A DNA stretch of 64,000 bases, taken from NCBI GenBank assembly GCA_030655215.1, contig JAURVZ010000011.1, positions 1 to 64,000 of the forward strand. The letters run 5' to 3'. The stretch comes from Pseudolabrys sp. (GTDB taxonomy: Bacteria; Pseudomonadota; Alphaproteobacteria; Rhizobiales; Xanthobacteraceae). The notes under the pieces are model-generated. The model was not told the DNA's origin. It ran no database searches and was given only the letters and a program-made list of their open reading frames with translations. This document shows positions 19,107 through 28,352 of this stretch, piece by piece. Within the stretch, counting starts at the first letter, position 1; every line of letters starts with the position of its first letter. Made by a program: the position numbers and the translations under genes.

Positions 19107-22100
19107 ATGCAAGTGCCCGCGTCGAAAACAAACACCCGCGCCGAATTCCTCAACGCCATGAAGGAGCGCATTCTTGTGCTCGATGGCGCGATGGGCACAA
19201 TGATCCAGGCGCTGAAGCTCGACGAGCAGGGCTATCGCGGCTCGCGCTTCGATGCGTGGAATCGCGAAGTGCGCGGCAACAACGATCTTTTGAATCTGTC
19301 GCGGCCGCGTTCGATCCGCGACATTCACTATGCCTACTTCAAGGCCGGCGCCGACATCGTCTCGACCAATACGTTTTCGTCGACGACGATCGCGCAGGCC
19401 GATTACGGCATGGAAGACATTGCCTATGAACTGAATCTGTCCGGCGCACGGCTGGCCCGGCAGGCGGGCAATGATGCGCAAGCGGAGGACGGCATTCGCC
19501 GCTTTGTCGCCGGAGCTTTAGGCCCCACCAACCGCACGGCATCGATCTCGCCGGACGTCAGCAATCCCGGCTATCGCGCCGTCACCTTCGATCAGTTGCG
19601 CATTGCTTATGGCGAGCAGATTAAGGGCCTGCTCGACGGCGGCGTCGACATGCTGCTGATCGAAACCATCTTCGACACGCTGAATGCCAAGGCGGCGATC
19701 TACGCCATTGCCGAGGCGAGTGCAGAGCGCGGCCTTGATATTCCAGTGATGATCTCAGGCACGATCACCGATCTGTCGGGCCGCCTGTTGTCGGGCCAGA
19801 CGCCGGAAGCGTTCTGGAATGCCGTGCAGCACGCTAACCCGGTCACTGTCGGTCTCAACTGCGCGCTCGGCGCCACCGAAATGCGCGCGCATATCCAGGA
19901 GCTCGGCCGCGTCGCTGACAGCCTCGTCTGCGCCTATCCTAATGCCGGCCTGCCCAACGAGTTCGGCCACTACGACGAGAGCCCGGAATACATGGCCGAG
20001 CTGCTCGGCGAATTCGCCAGCGCCGGCCTGGTCAATGTCGTCGGCGGCTGCTGCGGCACCACGCCCGACCATATCTCGGCGATTGCTGCTGCCGTGAAGG
20101 GCAAGACGCCGCGCGCCATTCCGTCGATCACGCCGCAGCTGCGGCTGTCCGGCCTGGAGCCGTTCACGCTGACGCCAGAAATTCCCTTCGTGAATGTCGG
20201 CGAACGCACCAACGTCACCGGCTCGGCAAAATTTCGCAAGCTGGTCACCGCCGGCGATTACACCGCGGCGCTGACCATTGCCCGCGAGCAGGTCGAGACC
20301 GGCGCGCAGGTCATCGCCGTCAACATGGACGAAGGGCTGCTCGACTCGGAAGCGGCAATGGTCACCTTTCTCAACCTCATCGCCGCCGAGCCGGACATTG
20401 CCCGCGTGCCGGTGATGGTCGACTCATCCAAGTTCTCGGTGATCGAGGCCGGCCTGAAGTGCCTGCAGGGCAAGGCCGTGGTCAATTCGATCTCGATGAA
20501 AGAGGGCGAAGAGGCCTTCATCCACCATGCCAAGATCGTGCGCAGCCACGGCGCGGCCGTCGTGGTCATGGCCTTCGACGAAAAGGGCCAGGCCGACACT
20601 TATGAGCGCAAGACCGAAATCTGCGCCCGCGCCTACGACATTCTGGTCAATCAGGTCGGCTTCCCGCCGCAGGACATCATCTTCGATCCGAATATCTTCG
20701 CCATCGCCACCGGCATGGAGGAGCACAATAATTACGGCGTCGACTTCATCGAGGCGACGCGCTGGATCCGCAAGAACCTGCCGCATGTCCACATCTCGGG
20801 CGGCGTGTCGAACCTGTCCTTCTCGTTCCGCGGCAATGAGCGTGTGCGCGAGGCGATGCATTCCGTGTTCCTGTATTATGCCATCGCCGCCGGCATGGAC
20901 ATGGGCATCGTCAATGCCGGGCAAATGGCGGTCTACGACGACCTCGACCCCGAACTGCGTCAGGCCTGCGAAGACGTCATCCTCAACAAGCGGCCCGATG
21001 CGTCGGAGCGTTTGCTGGCGCTCGCCGATAAATTCCGTGGCGCGGGCCAGGAAGCCAAGACCGTCGATCTCGCCTGGCGCGATAAGCCGGTCGAGAAGCG
21101 GCTGGCGCATGCGCTGGTGCATGGCATCACCGAATTCGTCGAGGCCGACACCGAGGAAGCGCGCGCCAGCGCAAAGCGCCCGCTCGATGTCATTGAAGGC
21201 CCGTTGATGGACGGCATGAACATCGTCGGCGACCTGTTCGGGTCCGGCAAGATGTTCCTGCCGCAAGTCGTGAAGTCGGCGCGCGTCATGAAGCAGGCGG
21301 TCGCTTACTTGATGCCGTTCATGGATAAGGAAAAGGCTGAGCGCCGCGCTGCGGGTGGCGCCGAGGAGCGTTCGTCGAACGGCAAGATCATCATGGCCAC
21401 GGTGAAGGGCGATGTGCACGATATCGGCAAGAACATCGTCGGCGTCGTGCTCCAGTGCAACAATTACGAAGTCATCGATCTCGGCGTCATGGTGCCGGCG
21501 GCGAAGATCCTTGAAGTCGCCAAGGCGGAAGGCGCCGACATCATCGGCCTGTCCGGCCTGATCACGCCGTCGCTCGATGAGATGTGCCACGTCGCTGCCG
21601 AGATGGAACGGCAGGGGCTCGACCTGCCATTGATGATCGGCGGCGCGACCACGAGCCGCGTGCACACGGCAGTGAAGATCCATCCGAACTATCGGCGCGG
21701 GCAGGCGGTTTATGTCAACGATGCCAGCCGCGCTGTCGGCGTGGCGCAGTCGCTGATGTCCGTCGACAACAAGGCCGGCTATATTTCCGAACTGCGCGGC
21801 GAATACGTCAAGATCGCCGCCGCGCATGCGCGCGCGCAGGAAGACAAGATTCGCCTGCCGCTTGCGACCGCGCGCAACAATGCGCTGAAGCTCGACTGGT
21901 CCGGCGCTTATGTGCCGCCGAAGCCGAGCTTCATCGGCTCCGAGATGCTGGCCGATTATCCGATTGCCGACCTCGTCGGGATCATCGACTGGACGCCGTT
22001 CTTCCAGACCTGGGAACTGGCCGGGCGTTTCCCCGCCATTCTCGACGATGCCAAAGTCGGCGAGGCGGCGCGCGCGCTGTACAACGATGCGCGCACGATG

Positions 22101-22859
22101 CTCGACAAGATCGTCGCCGAGAAATGGTTCAAGGCCTCAGCGGTGATGGGCTTCTGGCCGGCCAACAGCGTCGGCGACGACGTGCATGTCTATGCCGACG
22201 AGAACCGCGACAAGCCGATTGGCGTGCTGCATGGCTTGCGCCAGCAATTGTCCAAGCGCGAAGGCCGCCACAACGTATCGATGTCGGACTTCATTGCGCC
22301 GCGCGACAGCGGGCTGCAGGATTACATCGGCGCCTTCACCGTCACCGCCGGCATCGGCGAAGATGTCATTGCCGAACGCTTCAAGCGCGCCAATGACGAT
22401 TACTCGGCGATCATGGTGTCGGCTCTCGCCGATCGTCTTGCTGAAGCCTTTGCCGAACGGCTGCACCAGAATGTGCGCAAGGAATTCTGGGGCTATGCGC
22501 CGACCGAGTCGCTGTCGAACGAAGATGTTATCCTGGAGAAATATCAGGGCATCAGACCTGCTCCGGGTTATCCGCTGCAGCCCGATCACACCGAGAAAGG
22601 CACGCTGTTCAAGCTGCTCGGCAGCGAGCGCATCGGCGTCAAGCTGACCGAGAGCTACGCAATGTGGCCGGGCGCCGCTGTGTGCGGCTTATACTTCAGC
22701 CATCCGCAGTCGCATTATTTCGGCGTCGGCAAGATCGAACGCGACCAGGCCGAGGATTACGCGCGCCGCAAAGGCTGGACTCTCGAAGAAGCCGAGCGCT
22801 GGCTGGCGCCGATCCTCAATTACGATCCGCGCCAGGTGCCGAGTATTGCGGCGGCTTGA
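19107..22859 (+). CDS. metH: Cobalamin-dependent methionine synthase MetH
   Basis: The protein has 1250 residues, full length. The homocysteine domain has the zinc ligands in VGLNCALG and [10 protein letters not shown]. The pterin domain has [16 protein letters not shown]. The B12 cap and Rossmann domain has [14 protein letters not shown], in which the His is the lower axial cobalt ligand, and [14 protein letters not shown]. The C-terminal reactivation domain has [19 protein letters not shown], which binds SAM. It transfers the methyl of 5-methyl-THF to homocysteine. It lies 9 bp after metF with GGAG in front of the ATG and ends at a strong hairpin. No cobalamin riboswitch was seen. Confidence 0.98.
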   Translation: MQVPASKTNTRAEFLNAMKERILVLDGAMGTMIQALKLDEQGYRGSRFDAWNREVRGNNDLLNLSRPRSIRDIHYAYFKAGADIVSTNTFSSTTIAQADYGMEDIAYELNLSGARLARQAGNDAQAEDGIRRFVAGALGPTNRTASISPDVSNPGYRAVTFDQLRIAYGEQIKGLLDGGVDMLLIETIFDTLNAKAAIYAIAEASAERGLDIPVMISGTITDLSGRLLSGQTPEAFWNAVQHANPVTVGLNCALGATEMRAHIQELGRVADSLVCAYPNAGLPNEFGHYDESPEYMAELLGEFASAGLVNVVGGCCGTTPDHISAIAAAVKGKTPRAIPSITPQLRLSGLEPFTLTPEIPFVNVGERTNVTGSAKFRKLVTAGDYTAALTIAREQVETGAQVIAVNMDEGLLDSEAAMVTFLNLIAAEPDIARVPVMVDSSKFSVIEAGLKCLQGKAVVNSISMKEGEEAFIHHAKIVRSHGAAVVVMAFDEKGQADTYERKTEICARAYDILVNQVGFPPQDIIFDPNIFAIATGMEEHNNYGVDFIEATRWIRKNLPHVHISGGVSNLSFSFRGNERVREAMHSVFLYYAIAAGMDMGIVNAGQMAVYDDLDPELRQACEDVILNKRPDASERLLALADKFRGAGQEAKTVDLAWRDKPVEKRLAHALVHGITEFVEADTEEARASAKRPLDVIEGPLMDGMNIVGDLFGSGKMFLPQVVKSARVMKQAVAYLMPFMDKEKAERRAAGGAEERSSNGKIIMATVKGDVHDIGKNIVGVVLQCNNYEVIDLGVMVPAAKILEVAKAEGADIIGLSGLITPSLDEMCHVAAEMERQGLDLPLMIGGATTSRVHTAVKIHPNYRRGQAVYVNDASRAVGVAQSLMSVDNKAGYISELRGEYVKIAAAHARAQEDKIRLPLATARNNALKLDWSGAYVPPKPSFIGSEMLADYPIADLVGIIDWTPFFQTWELAGRFPAILDDAKVGEAARALYNDARTMLDKIVAEKWFKASAVMGFWPANSVGDDVHVYADENRDKPIGVLHGLRQQLSKREGRHNVSMSDFIAPRDSGLQDYIGAFTVTAGIGEDVIAERFKRANDDYSAIMVSALADRLAEAFAERLHQNVRKEFWGYAPTESLSNEDVILEKYQGIRPAPGYPLQPDHTEKGTLFKLLGSERIGVKLTESYAMWPGAAVCGLYFSHPQSHYFGVGKIERDQAEDYARRKGWTLEEAERWLAPILNYDPRQVPSIAAA

Positions 22860-22863
22860 TCAA

Positions 22864-22899
22864 ATAAAAAAACACCGGAGAGCATCCTCTCCGGTGTTT
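22864..22899. terminator. Bidirectional hairpin terminator after metH
   Basis: AACACCGGAGAG (22871-22882) and CTCTCCGGTGTT (22887-22898) form a perfect 12-bp stem with a CATC loop. On the plus strand only a short TTT follows. On the minus strand a long run of U follows, so it would stop minus-strand transcripts even better than metH transcripts. Confidence 0.9.
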
Positions 22900-22961
22900 C
22901 AATGTGTGCCCCGGATTTTCACCGGGCGATGGTATGGCTTCGTCGTAGCAGACTCTTGAAC

Positions 22962-23087
22962 CTAGAATGCACCCAGCAAAACAGCGCCAACGAAACTGAA
23001 CACAGCGCACACAACCAGGACATCCAACCGTCTCAGAGCAAGGTCCACGGCAGTGCCTCCCTTGTTGAGCTGGATCTTTTCTATCAC
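22962..23087 (-). CDS. Possible 41-residue single-span membrane peptide
   Basis: From a GTG the frame reads MIEKIQLNKGGTAVDLALRR and ends in a hydrophobic segment LDVLVVCAVFSFVGAVLL with GAF-stop. The amphipathic-then-hydrophobic pattern and the strong minus-strand terminator about 65 bases downstream favour a gene. The lack of a clear ribosome site and of a recognised family argue against it. Confidence 0.25.
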   Translation of the reverse strand: MIEKIQLNKGGTAVDLALRRLDVLVVCAVFSFVGAVLLGAF

Positions 23088-23298
23088 AAACGGCCGAAGG
23101 CTCTAAGTCTACCGCGTACCACTTCCGACGAAATGTGCGTGAAGACTCATGCAATGGCAGCATGACTCGCGTCGCACCGCCAAGCGGTTGATCATCCATC
23201 ATAAAGAGGCGCGATGCGGGAGCTAACGCTGCTTGTACCGGTGGGCGGGCCGCTATTTGCCCTCGACTCGTCGGCGTATGAACCGCGTTGGGCAAGCC

Positions 23299-23341
23299 GT
23301 GCTGCACTGCATTTGTGCAGCACCTGCAAATTTGCATATGC
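23299..23341. promoter_or_regulatory. Cluster of three palindromes upstream of the Bug solute-binding gene
   Basis: GTGCTGCAC-N7-GTGCAGCAC (23299-23323) is a perfect 9-bp inverted repeat. TGCAAATTTGCA (23325-23336) is a perfect 12-bp palindrome. GCATATGC (23334-23341) overlaps it. They lie 120-165 bases before the start codon. The density suggests operator sites or an RNA hairpin, but no regulator gene is adjacent. Confidence 0.45.
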
Positions 23342-23462
23342 GCGCAAGCAGCGCGGCGCGACAGCGGGCGGCCTTGACGGGTGCAGGTGAAGCCAATACG
23401 CAAAAGGTAATCGTTGCCGGCAAATGCCGCTCGCGTCTTAAAGAACGCCCCCGGGAGAAAAC

Positions 23463-24443
23463 ATGTCTCAGCTTCGCACGTCACTCTTTGCTCTTCTTGG
23501 TCTGGCCGCTTTGGTGCTGCCGACGATTCCCGCTTCGGCGCAGGCGCCTGCCGCGTGGCCGTCGCGCCCGGTGCGCTTCATCATTCCGCTCGGCCCCGGT
23601 TCCGGCGCCGACATCACCGCGCGCCTTGTCGGCGACAAGCTCGCCGCCAAGTGGGGCCAGTCGGTCGTCGTTGAAAATCGTCCCGGCGGTGATGCCGTGG
23701 TGGCGATCAATGCCGTGATCGGCGCCAATGATGATCACATCCTACTGTTCGCGCCGGCCTCGACCTTCACCGCGCATCCGCTGCTGCACGAGAAGCTGCC
23801 GTATAATCCGAACGACATGGTGCCGATCGCGCGCGTCACCAACACGCTGATCGCGCTCGGCGTGCCGGCTGAACTCGGCGTGTCGTCGGCCAAGGAGCTC
23901 GCGGCCAAGATCAAGGCAGAGCCGGGCAAGCTGAACTATGCCTCGGTCACCGGCGCCAATGATCTGCTGTTCGCCGCCTTCCTCAAGACCGAGAATCTCG
24001 ACATGGCGAAAGTGCCGTACAAGGATCCGGTGACAGCGATCAATGACTTGGCCGAGAACCGCATTCAGGCCTTCGTCGGCGCTTACGCGATCATGCGTCC
24101 GCGCGTGCAGGCCGGTAAGGTCAAGGTCATCGCGCTGACCAACTCGCAAGGTTCCGATCAGCTGAAGGATATCCCGACGGCGGCGCAGGCTGGCTTCAAG
24201 TCGCTTGAGCTCGATGGCCTCGTCGGCGTGCTCGGTCCGAAGAATATGCCGTTGCCGATCCGGCAGAAGATTGCCGCCGACATCAAGGATGTCGTCAGCG
24301 ATGCCGAGATCAACTCCAAGCTGGCCGCGACCGGGCAGGTGGTCAATCCGGGCTCGCCGGAAGAGTTCGCCGCCGCGCTCAAGGATCAGACCGAGAAGGT
24401 CAATCTGATCGGCAAGGTGCTCGGCATCAAGGCCGCGCAGTAA
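23463..24443 (+). CDS. Bug-family (TctC) periplasmic solute-binding protein
   Basis: The protein has 326 residues with a signal peptide ending ASAQA, then WPSRPVRFIIPLGPGSGADI and VENRPGGDAVVAINAV, the standard opening of Bug/tripartite tricarboxylate transporter receptors. Such proteins bind carboxylates with high affinity. No TctA/TctB membrane genes are nearby, so it is an orphan receptor, which is common for Bug proteins in soil bacteria. The ATG follows GGGAG. A strong terminator comes 20 bases after the stop, so it is monocistronic. Confidence 0.95.
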   Translation: MSQLRTSLFALLGLAALVLPTIPASAQAPAAWPSRPVRFIIPLGPGSGADITARLVGDKLAAKWGQSVVVENRPGGDAVVAINAVIGANDDHILLFAPASTFTAHPLLHEKLPYNPNDMVPIARVTNTLIALGVPAELGVSSAKELAAKIKAEPGKLNYASVTGANDLLFAAFLKTENLDMAKVPYKDPVTAINDLAENRIQAFVGAYAIMRPRVQAGKVKVIALTNSQGSDQLKDIPTAAQAGFKSLELDGLVGVLGPKNMPLPIRQKIAADIKDVVSDAEINSKLAATGQVVNPGSPEEFAAALKDQTEKVNLIGKVLGIKAAQ

Positions 24444-24462
24444 GTCACGCGCCCTTCAATCA

Positions 24463-24492
24463 AACGCTCCGGCGGTGCCGGGGCGTTTTTTT
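24463..24492 (+). terminator. Rho-independent terminator of the Bug gene
   Basis: AACGCTCCGGC and GCCGGGGCGTT form an 11-bp stem (one G-U) with a GGT loop (24463-24487), followed by a run of T to 24492. The T run overlaps the stop codon of the convergent DUF2798 gene. Confidence 0.92.
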
Positions 24493-24718
24493 ATGACTGG
24501 ATGCGCTTCATAATCGCGTCCGTCACGCGCCGCGCCGTCGGCATGACGAAGAACGCCGTGATCGCCGCGATCGGCCAGGCAATGAAATAAGCCTTGGCCC
24601 ATTGCGCGAGGAAGTCCGCACGAAAGCCGAGATTGAGGAAGGTGACGACGAGCGTCACCATGAACACCATCACCGCTGTCATGACGGCGGCGAGGATAAA
24701 GCGGCTTAGCAATGGCAT
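24491..24718 (-). CDS. DUF2798 family small membrane protein
   Basis: The protein has 75 residues with two membrane segments: FILAAVMTAVMVFMVTLVV (about 7-25) and AYFIAWPIAAITAFFVMP (about 43-60). The tail is ARRVTDAIMKRI. The FI-AA-MTA-MVF pattern and the WP-A-A-FFVMP-ARR block are typical of DUF2798, whose function is unknown. The ATG at 24716-24718 is preceded by GGAGAA; a TTG further upstream is less likely. Confidence 0.85.
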   Translation of the reverse strand: MPLLSRFILAAVMTAVMVFMVTLVVTFLNLGFRADFLAQWAKAYFIAWPIAAITAFFVMPTARRVTDAIMKRIQS

Positions 24719-24863
24719 TGTTCTTGTTCTCCGGCTCAAGCGCGCGCGATGTGAACCGAAATGGAACCCGCAATCAAGAGAGTGAAACGATTTCTTATCC
24801 TTAACAAATTCCTGCGCGGCAGCATTGATACCTCGTTAAAGATACTAATCGCATTTTACCCTG

Positions 24864-26342
24864 ATGAAGGGTCTGCACGGGTTTTTTCTGTTTTCAAGCT
24901 TGACTGTGCTTTTGGTGCTCACCGGTTGCGGCCGTAGCTTGCTGCAAGGTGAGCGCGCGGCCTGGCGCAGCCAGGCCGAAGCGCAATGCATGCAGTCGGG
25001 CGCGGTGAAGATCGGCTCGGGTGTTGTGCAGATCAAGCCGATCGAAGGCCCCGGCATGTGCGGCGCCGATTTCCCGCTCAAGGTCGCAGCACTCGGCGAA
25101 AGCACACGCCTGAGCTATTCCGATGTGCCGCGTCCGCCCGGCGGCATTGCCAGGGGCTCGCAGCCGAACTGGCCGCCGAGCCAGGCGCGTTTCGACCAGC
25201 CTTTTAATCAGCCGGCTTCGGCGCCCGCGCCGCAAGGCGGCCAGTTGCGCTGGCAGCAAGGCCCGCCGCCGATTGCCGCGCCGCAAGTGACCGCGCCGGC
25301 GAACAATCCGAACTATGGCGCGCAGCAGAATTATGAGCCGCGCGGGGCGGCGCCGAACAATGCGCGGCCAATGTCGATCTATCCGCCGGGCGTGCAGGCG
25401 CCGCAGGAAGACGATGTTGCGGATGACGTTCCGGATGACGTCGAGATGCCGCAACAGCGCGGCGCGCCACAGCGCGTTCAGCCGGCCTATAACGCGCCGC
25501 CGCAGCAGGAGCGCCAACTGCCGGCGCTCGGCCCGGCGCGCGGCCCGATGAACACAGGCACAATCATGCCGGCCAGCGTCACGCCGGCGGCGACCTTGTC
25601 GTGCCCGATCGTGTCCGCGCTCGATCGCTGGGTGGGTGAGGGCGTGCAGCCGGCGGCAATGCGCTGGTTCGGTTCGCCGGTCACCGAGATCAGGCAGATC
25701 TCCGCTTATTCATGCCGCGGCATGAACGGCGCCGGCGGTCATGGCATTTCTGAGCATGCTTTCGGCAATGCGCTCGACATTGCTGGCTTCACGCTGGCCG
25801 ATGGCCGCAAGATCGTCATCAAGAATGCGTGGCGCAACGGCACGCCGGAAGAGCAGGGCTTCCTGCACGACGTGCAATCCTTCGCCTGCGATATCTTCAA
25901 CACCGTGCTGGCGCCCGGCTACAACGCCGCGCACTACGACCATATCCATGTCGACCTGATGCGCCGTAGCAGCGGCCGCCGTCCGTGCCGGCCGAATGCC
26001 ATTTCCGGCGAAGTTGTCGCCGCCAAGGCGCGTGCAATCTACGCCGCCAAGCATGGCACCGCCTACACCGGCTCCATCGGCAAGCCCGGCACGCAGAAGC
26101 CGGGCGCGAAGCCGGTCGCTGTCCCCGGCGCCGATGGTCTTGACGATGACGATGCTGTGACTGGCACGATCGCGTCGATGAAGGCCTCGCCGCTGAACAG
26201 AAGCACGCCCGGCGATGACGGCGAGTTCGACGACGACGAGATCGTCACCAATGCGATCACGGCCAAGCGGCAGCAGACTGGTTGGCCGCGCATCGCGCCG
26301 CAGGCGGTTGACCGCAGCGGCAAGAGCCCGGCGAACTACTAG
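24864..26342 (+). CDS. Extensin-like C-terminal domain lipoprotein (putative cell-wall peptidase-like)
   Basis: The protein has 492 residues. A lipobox (VLLVLTGC, about 15-22) predicts a lipid-anchored protein. A long Pro/Gln/Ala-rich linker (about 90-235) leads to the extensin-like domain (about 240-370) with SCPIVSALDRWV, HGISEHAFGNALDIAGF and HYDHIHVDLMRR. The His/Asp pattern resembles M15/LAS metallopeptidases, so it may act on peptidoglycan, but this is unproven. A Gly/Ala/Asp-rich tail follows. The next gene starts 63 bases downstream behind its own stress promoter. Confidence 0.88.
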   Translation: MKGLHGFFLFSSLTVLLVLTGCGRSLLQGERAAWRSQAEAQCMQSGAVKIGSGVVQIKPIEGPGMCGADFPLKVAALGESTRLSYSDVPRPPGGIARGSQPNWPPSQARFDQPFNQPASAPAPQGGQLRWQQGPPPIAAPQVTAPANNPNYGAQQNYEPRGAAPNNARPMSIYPPGVQAPQEDDVADDVPDDVEMPQQRGAPQRVQPAYNAPPQQERQLPALGPARGPMNTGTIMPASVTPAATLSCPIVSALDRWVGEGVQPAAMRWFGSPVTEIRQISAYSCRGMNGAGGHGISEHAFGNALDIAGFTLADGRKIVIKNAWRNGTPEEQGFLHDVQSFACDIFNTVLAPGYNAAHYDHIHVDLMRRSSGRRPCRPNAISGEVVAAKARAIYAAKHGTAYTGSIGKPGTQKPGAKPVAVPGADGLDDDDAVTGTIASMKASPLNRSTPGDDGEFDDDEIVTNAITAKRQQTGWPRIAPQAVDRSGKSPANY

Positions 26343-26349
26343 GCATTCC

Positions 26350-26375
26350 GGAACAGCAGGCCGGTTTGAGACGTT
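26350..26375 (+). promoter_or_regulatory. EcfG-type general stress response promoter
   Basis: GGAAC (26350-26354), a 17-base spacer and CGTT (26372-26375) match the alphaproteobacterial EcfG consensus GGAAC-N16/17-CGTT exactly. It lies 30 bases before the start codon of a stress-type SDR gene, in a sensible position for a short leader. Confidence 0.75.
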
Positions 26376-26405
26376 GCGCTTGGATTATCTTCATCCGAGG
26401 TGCAC

Positions 26406-27428
26406 ATGTCGAAAAAGTCGCGCAAGAAGTCGTCAAGTTCCAAATCCGATGAGATGGCCTTCAAGCGCGAGGCTGCGGCAATGGCGCGCAGCGAGCGCGC
26501 CATCCAGGCCACCGTTGAAGCAACGGACCGCAACCCGCCGAAAAAATCCGGCAAGGCGATGCAGGCCGGCGCGCGCATGTATCCGGTGGAATTTCCAGCG
26601 CAGCATCTAAAGAAGCCCGGCCTTGAGGCTGATCTCAAGGTCGCGCCAATGTACGACGCGCCGCACTACAAAGGCTCCGGCAAGCTGGAAGGCAAAGTCG
26701 CGCTGATCACGGGCGGCGATTCAGGCATTGGCCGCGCGGTGGCGGTGCTCTATGCGCGCGAAGGCGCCGATGTTGCTGTCGCCTATCTCAACGAACACAA
26801 AGATGCCGAAGTGACCAAGGCGGCTGTCGAGAAGGAAGGCCGCCGCTGCATCTTGCTGCCCGGCGATGTCACCAATCCGAAATATTGCCGCAAGGCGGTC
26901 GAGAAGACGGTGAAGAAGCTCGGCGCGCTCGACATCCTTGTCAATAACGCCGCGTTCCAGGAGCACGTCAACGACTTCCTCGACCTGACCGACGCGCATT
27001 TCGACAAGACGCTGAAGACAAATCTGTATGGTTATTTCTACATGGCGCGCGCAGCGGTGCCGGTGATGAAGTACGGCAGCGCCATTGTCATGACCGGTTC
27101 GGTGACCGGCTTGCTCGGCAATGAGAAGCTGCTCGATTACTCGATGACCAAAGGCGGCATCCACGCCTTTGTGCGATCGCTGGCAACGCATCTCATTCCG
27201 AAAGGCATTCGCGTCAATTGCGTTGCGCCAGGCCCGGTATGGACGCCGCTCAATCCGGCGGATCGCCCGGCGAAGATGGTCGCCACTTTCGGCACCGAGC
27301 AACCAATGAAGCGCGCCGCGCAGCCGGAAGAAATCGCCCCCGCCTTTGTCTTCATGGCCGCGCCGAGTTGCTCAAGCTATATCACCGGTGAGATCTTGCC
27401 GATCATTGGTGGATACGCGGGTGGGTAG
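26406..27428 (+). CDS. Short-chain dehydrogenase, general stress protein 39 (YdaD/YghA) type
   Basis: The protein has 340 residues. A Lys/Ser-rich N-terminal extension (about 1-20) precedes a block PVEFPAQHLKKPGLEADL that is typical of this subfamily. The SDR core has TGGDSGIGRAVA (NAD(P) binding), LVNNAAFQ, the catalytic Tyr-x3-Lys in YSMTKGG, and VNCVAPGPVWTPL. Homologues respond to osmotic, heat and desiccation stress; the substrate is unknown. The EcfG-type promoter just upstream supports a stress role. It is convergent with ubiA, with the stops adjacent. Confidence 0.94.
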   Translation: MSKKSRKKSSSSKSDEMAFKREAAAMARSERAIQATVEATDRNPPKKSGKAMQAGARMYPVEFPAQHLKKPGLEADLKVAPMYDAPHYKGSGKLEGKVALITGGDSGIGRAVAVLYAREGADVAVAYLNEHKDAEVTKAAVEKEGRRCILLPGDVTNPKYCRKAVEKTVKKLGALDILVNNAAFQEHVNDFLDLTDAHFDKTLKTNLYGYFYMARAAVPVMKYGSAIVMTGSVTGLLGNEKLLDYSMTKGGIHAFVRSLATHLIPKGIRVNCVAPGPVWTPLNPADRPAKMVATFGTEQPMKRAAQPEEIAPAFVFMAAPSCSSYITGEILPIIGGYAGG

Positions 27429-28352
27429 CTAGAACGCCGCATCCAGCAGCATCGCGGCGAACAGGATCAGTCCGGCGTCGCGGTTGGAGCGGAACAGCTT
27501 CAGGCAATGCGCCGGATCGTCTATGTTGATCGTCAGCGTTTGCCACGCCAGATGCGCCGCGAAAGCGAGTAATCCAATCGCGAAAATGCCGCCGCCGCCG
27601 GCCATAAACCCCGCGATGCCGATGAGCACGACGGCGAGCGTATAGAATACCGCCAGCATCATCTGCGTATTCTGGCCGAACAGCAGCGCGGTCGACTTGA
27701 TGCCGATCATCATGTCGTCCTCGCGGTCCTGATGCGCATAGATCGTGTCATAGGCGATCACCCAGGCGATCGAACCCGCATACAAAACGAGCGGTGGCCA
27801 ATGGTGCCTTCCGAACACCGCCGGCCAGCCCATCAGCGCGCCCCACGAGAAGGCAAGGCCGAGGAAAATCTGCGGCCAGTAGGTGATGCGCTTCATGAAC
27901 GGATAGATCGCCACCACCAGCAGCGAGGCGAGCCCGGTCATCACCGTATACCAATTGAACTGCAGCAGAACGGCGAGACCGACAAAGGCCTGCAACACCA
28001 TGAACACAACAGCCTGCTTTGCCGTCACCTGTCCGGATGGAATCGGCCGCGACCGCGTGCGCTCAACCAGCCCGTCGAGGTCGCGATCGACAAAATCATT
28101 CCAGGTGCAGCCGGCGCCGCGCATGGCGAAAGCACCGATAAAGAACAGCACGATGTGCCAGAGGCTCGGCAATTGGCCTTGCGCCATGCCGGCAAGCCCG
28201 GCTGACCACCAGCACGGCATCAGCAACAGCCAGGAGCCGATTGGCCGGTCGAAGCGGGCGAGCCTTAAATACGGGCGGGTGGAGGCAGGCGCCAAGCCAT
28301 CGACCCAGTTGCGGGCCGTCGCATCGGCGACGCGTCCGCCGATCTCGCTCAT
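27429..28352 (-). CDS. ubiA: 4-hydroxybenzoate polyprenyltransferase UbiA
   Basis: The protein has 307 residues of the integral-membrane prenyltransferase family. The two Asp-rich motifs that hold Mg-diphosphate are visible: NDFVDRDLDGLVERTRSRP (about 85-103) and DTIYAHQDREDD (about 204-215). It attaches the polyprenyl tail to 4-hydroxybenzoate in ubiquinone synthesis. Multiple membrane helices are evident. The start overlaps the stop of the upstream secreted-protein gene (ATGA), suggesting co-transcription, although the two functions are not obviously linked. Confidence 0.96.
   Translation of the reverse strand: MSEIGGRVADATARNWVDGLAPASTRPYLRLARFDRPIGSWLLLMPCWWSAGLAGMAQGQLPSLWHIVLFFIGAFAMRGAGCTWNDFVDRDLDGLVERTRSRPIPSGQVTAKQAVVFMVLQAFVGLAVLLQFNWYTVMTGLASLLVVAIYPFMKRITYWPQIFLGLAFSWGALMGWPAVFGRHHWPPLVLYAGSIAWVIAYDTIYAHQDREDDMMIGIKSTALLFGQNTQMMLAVFYTLAVVLIGIAGFMAGGGGIFAIGLLAFAAHLAWQTLTINIDDPAHCLKLFRSNRDAGLILFAAMLLDAAF

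Larger units (their letters stand above)
22900..23462. other. 563-bp stretch between metH and the Bug solute-binding gene
   Basis: No convincing full-size gene is present. A minus-strand frame running 23484 to 22816 is open but has no family features, is Cys/Arg-rich and overlaps metH. The stretch holds a possible 41-residue membrane peptide on the minus strand (22962-23087) and a cluster of palindromes (23299-23341) in front of the solute-binding gene. The rest shows nothing I can name. Confidence 0.6.

Noticed and set aside
20424-21827. 467-codon minus-strand open frame
   Set aside because: Antisense to the core of metH, which is certain.
22816-23484. 222-codon minus-strand frame at the end of metH
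   Set aside because: Crosses a terminator hairpin and the metH 3' end, Cys/Arg-rich, no domain or signal.
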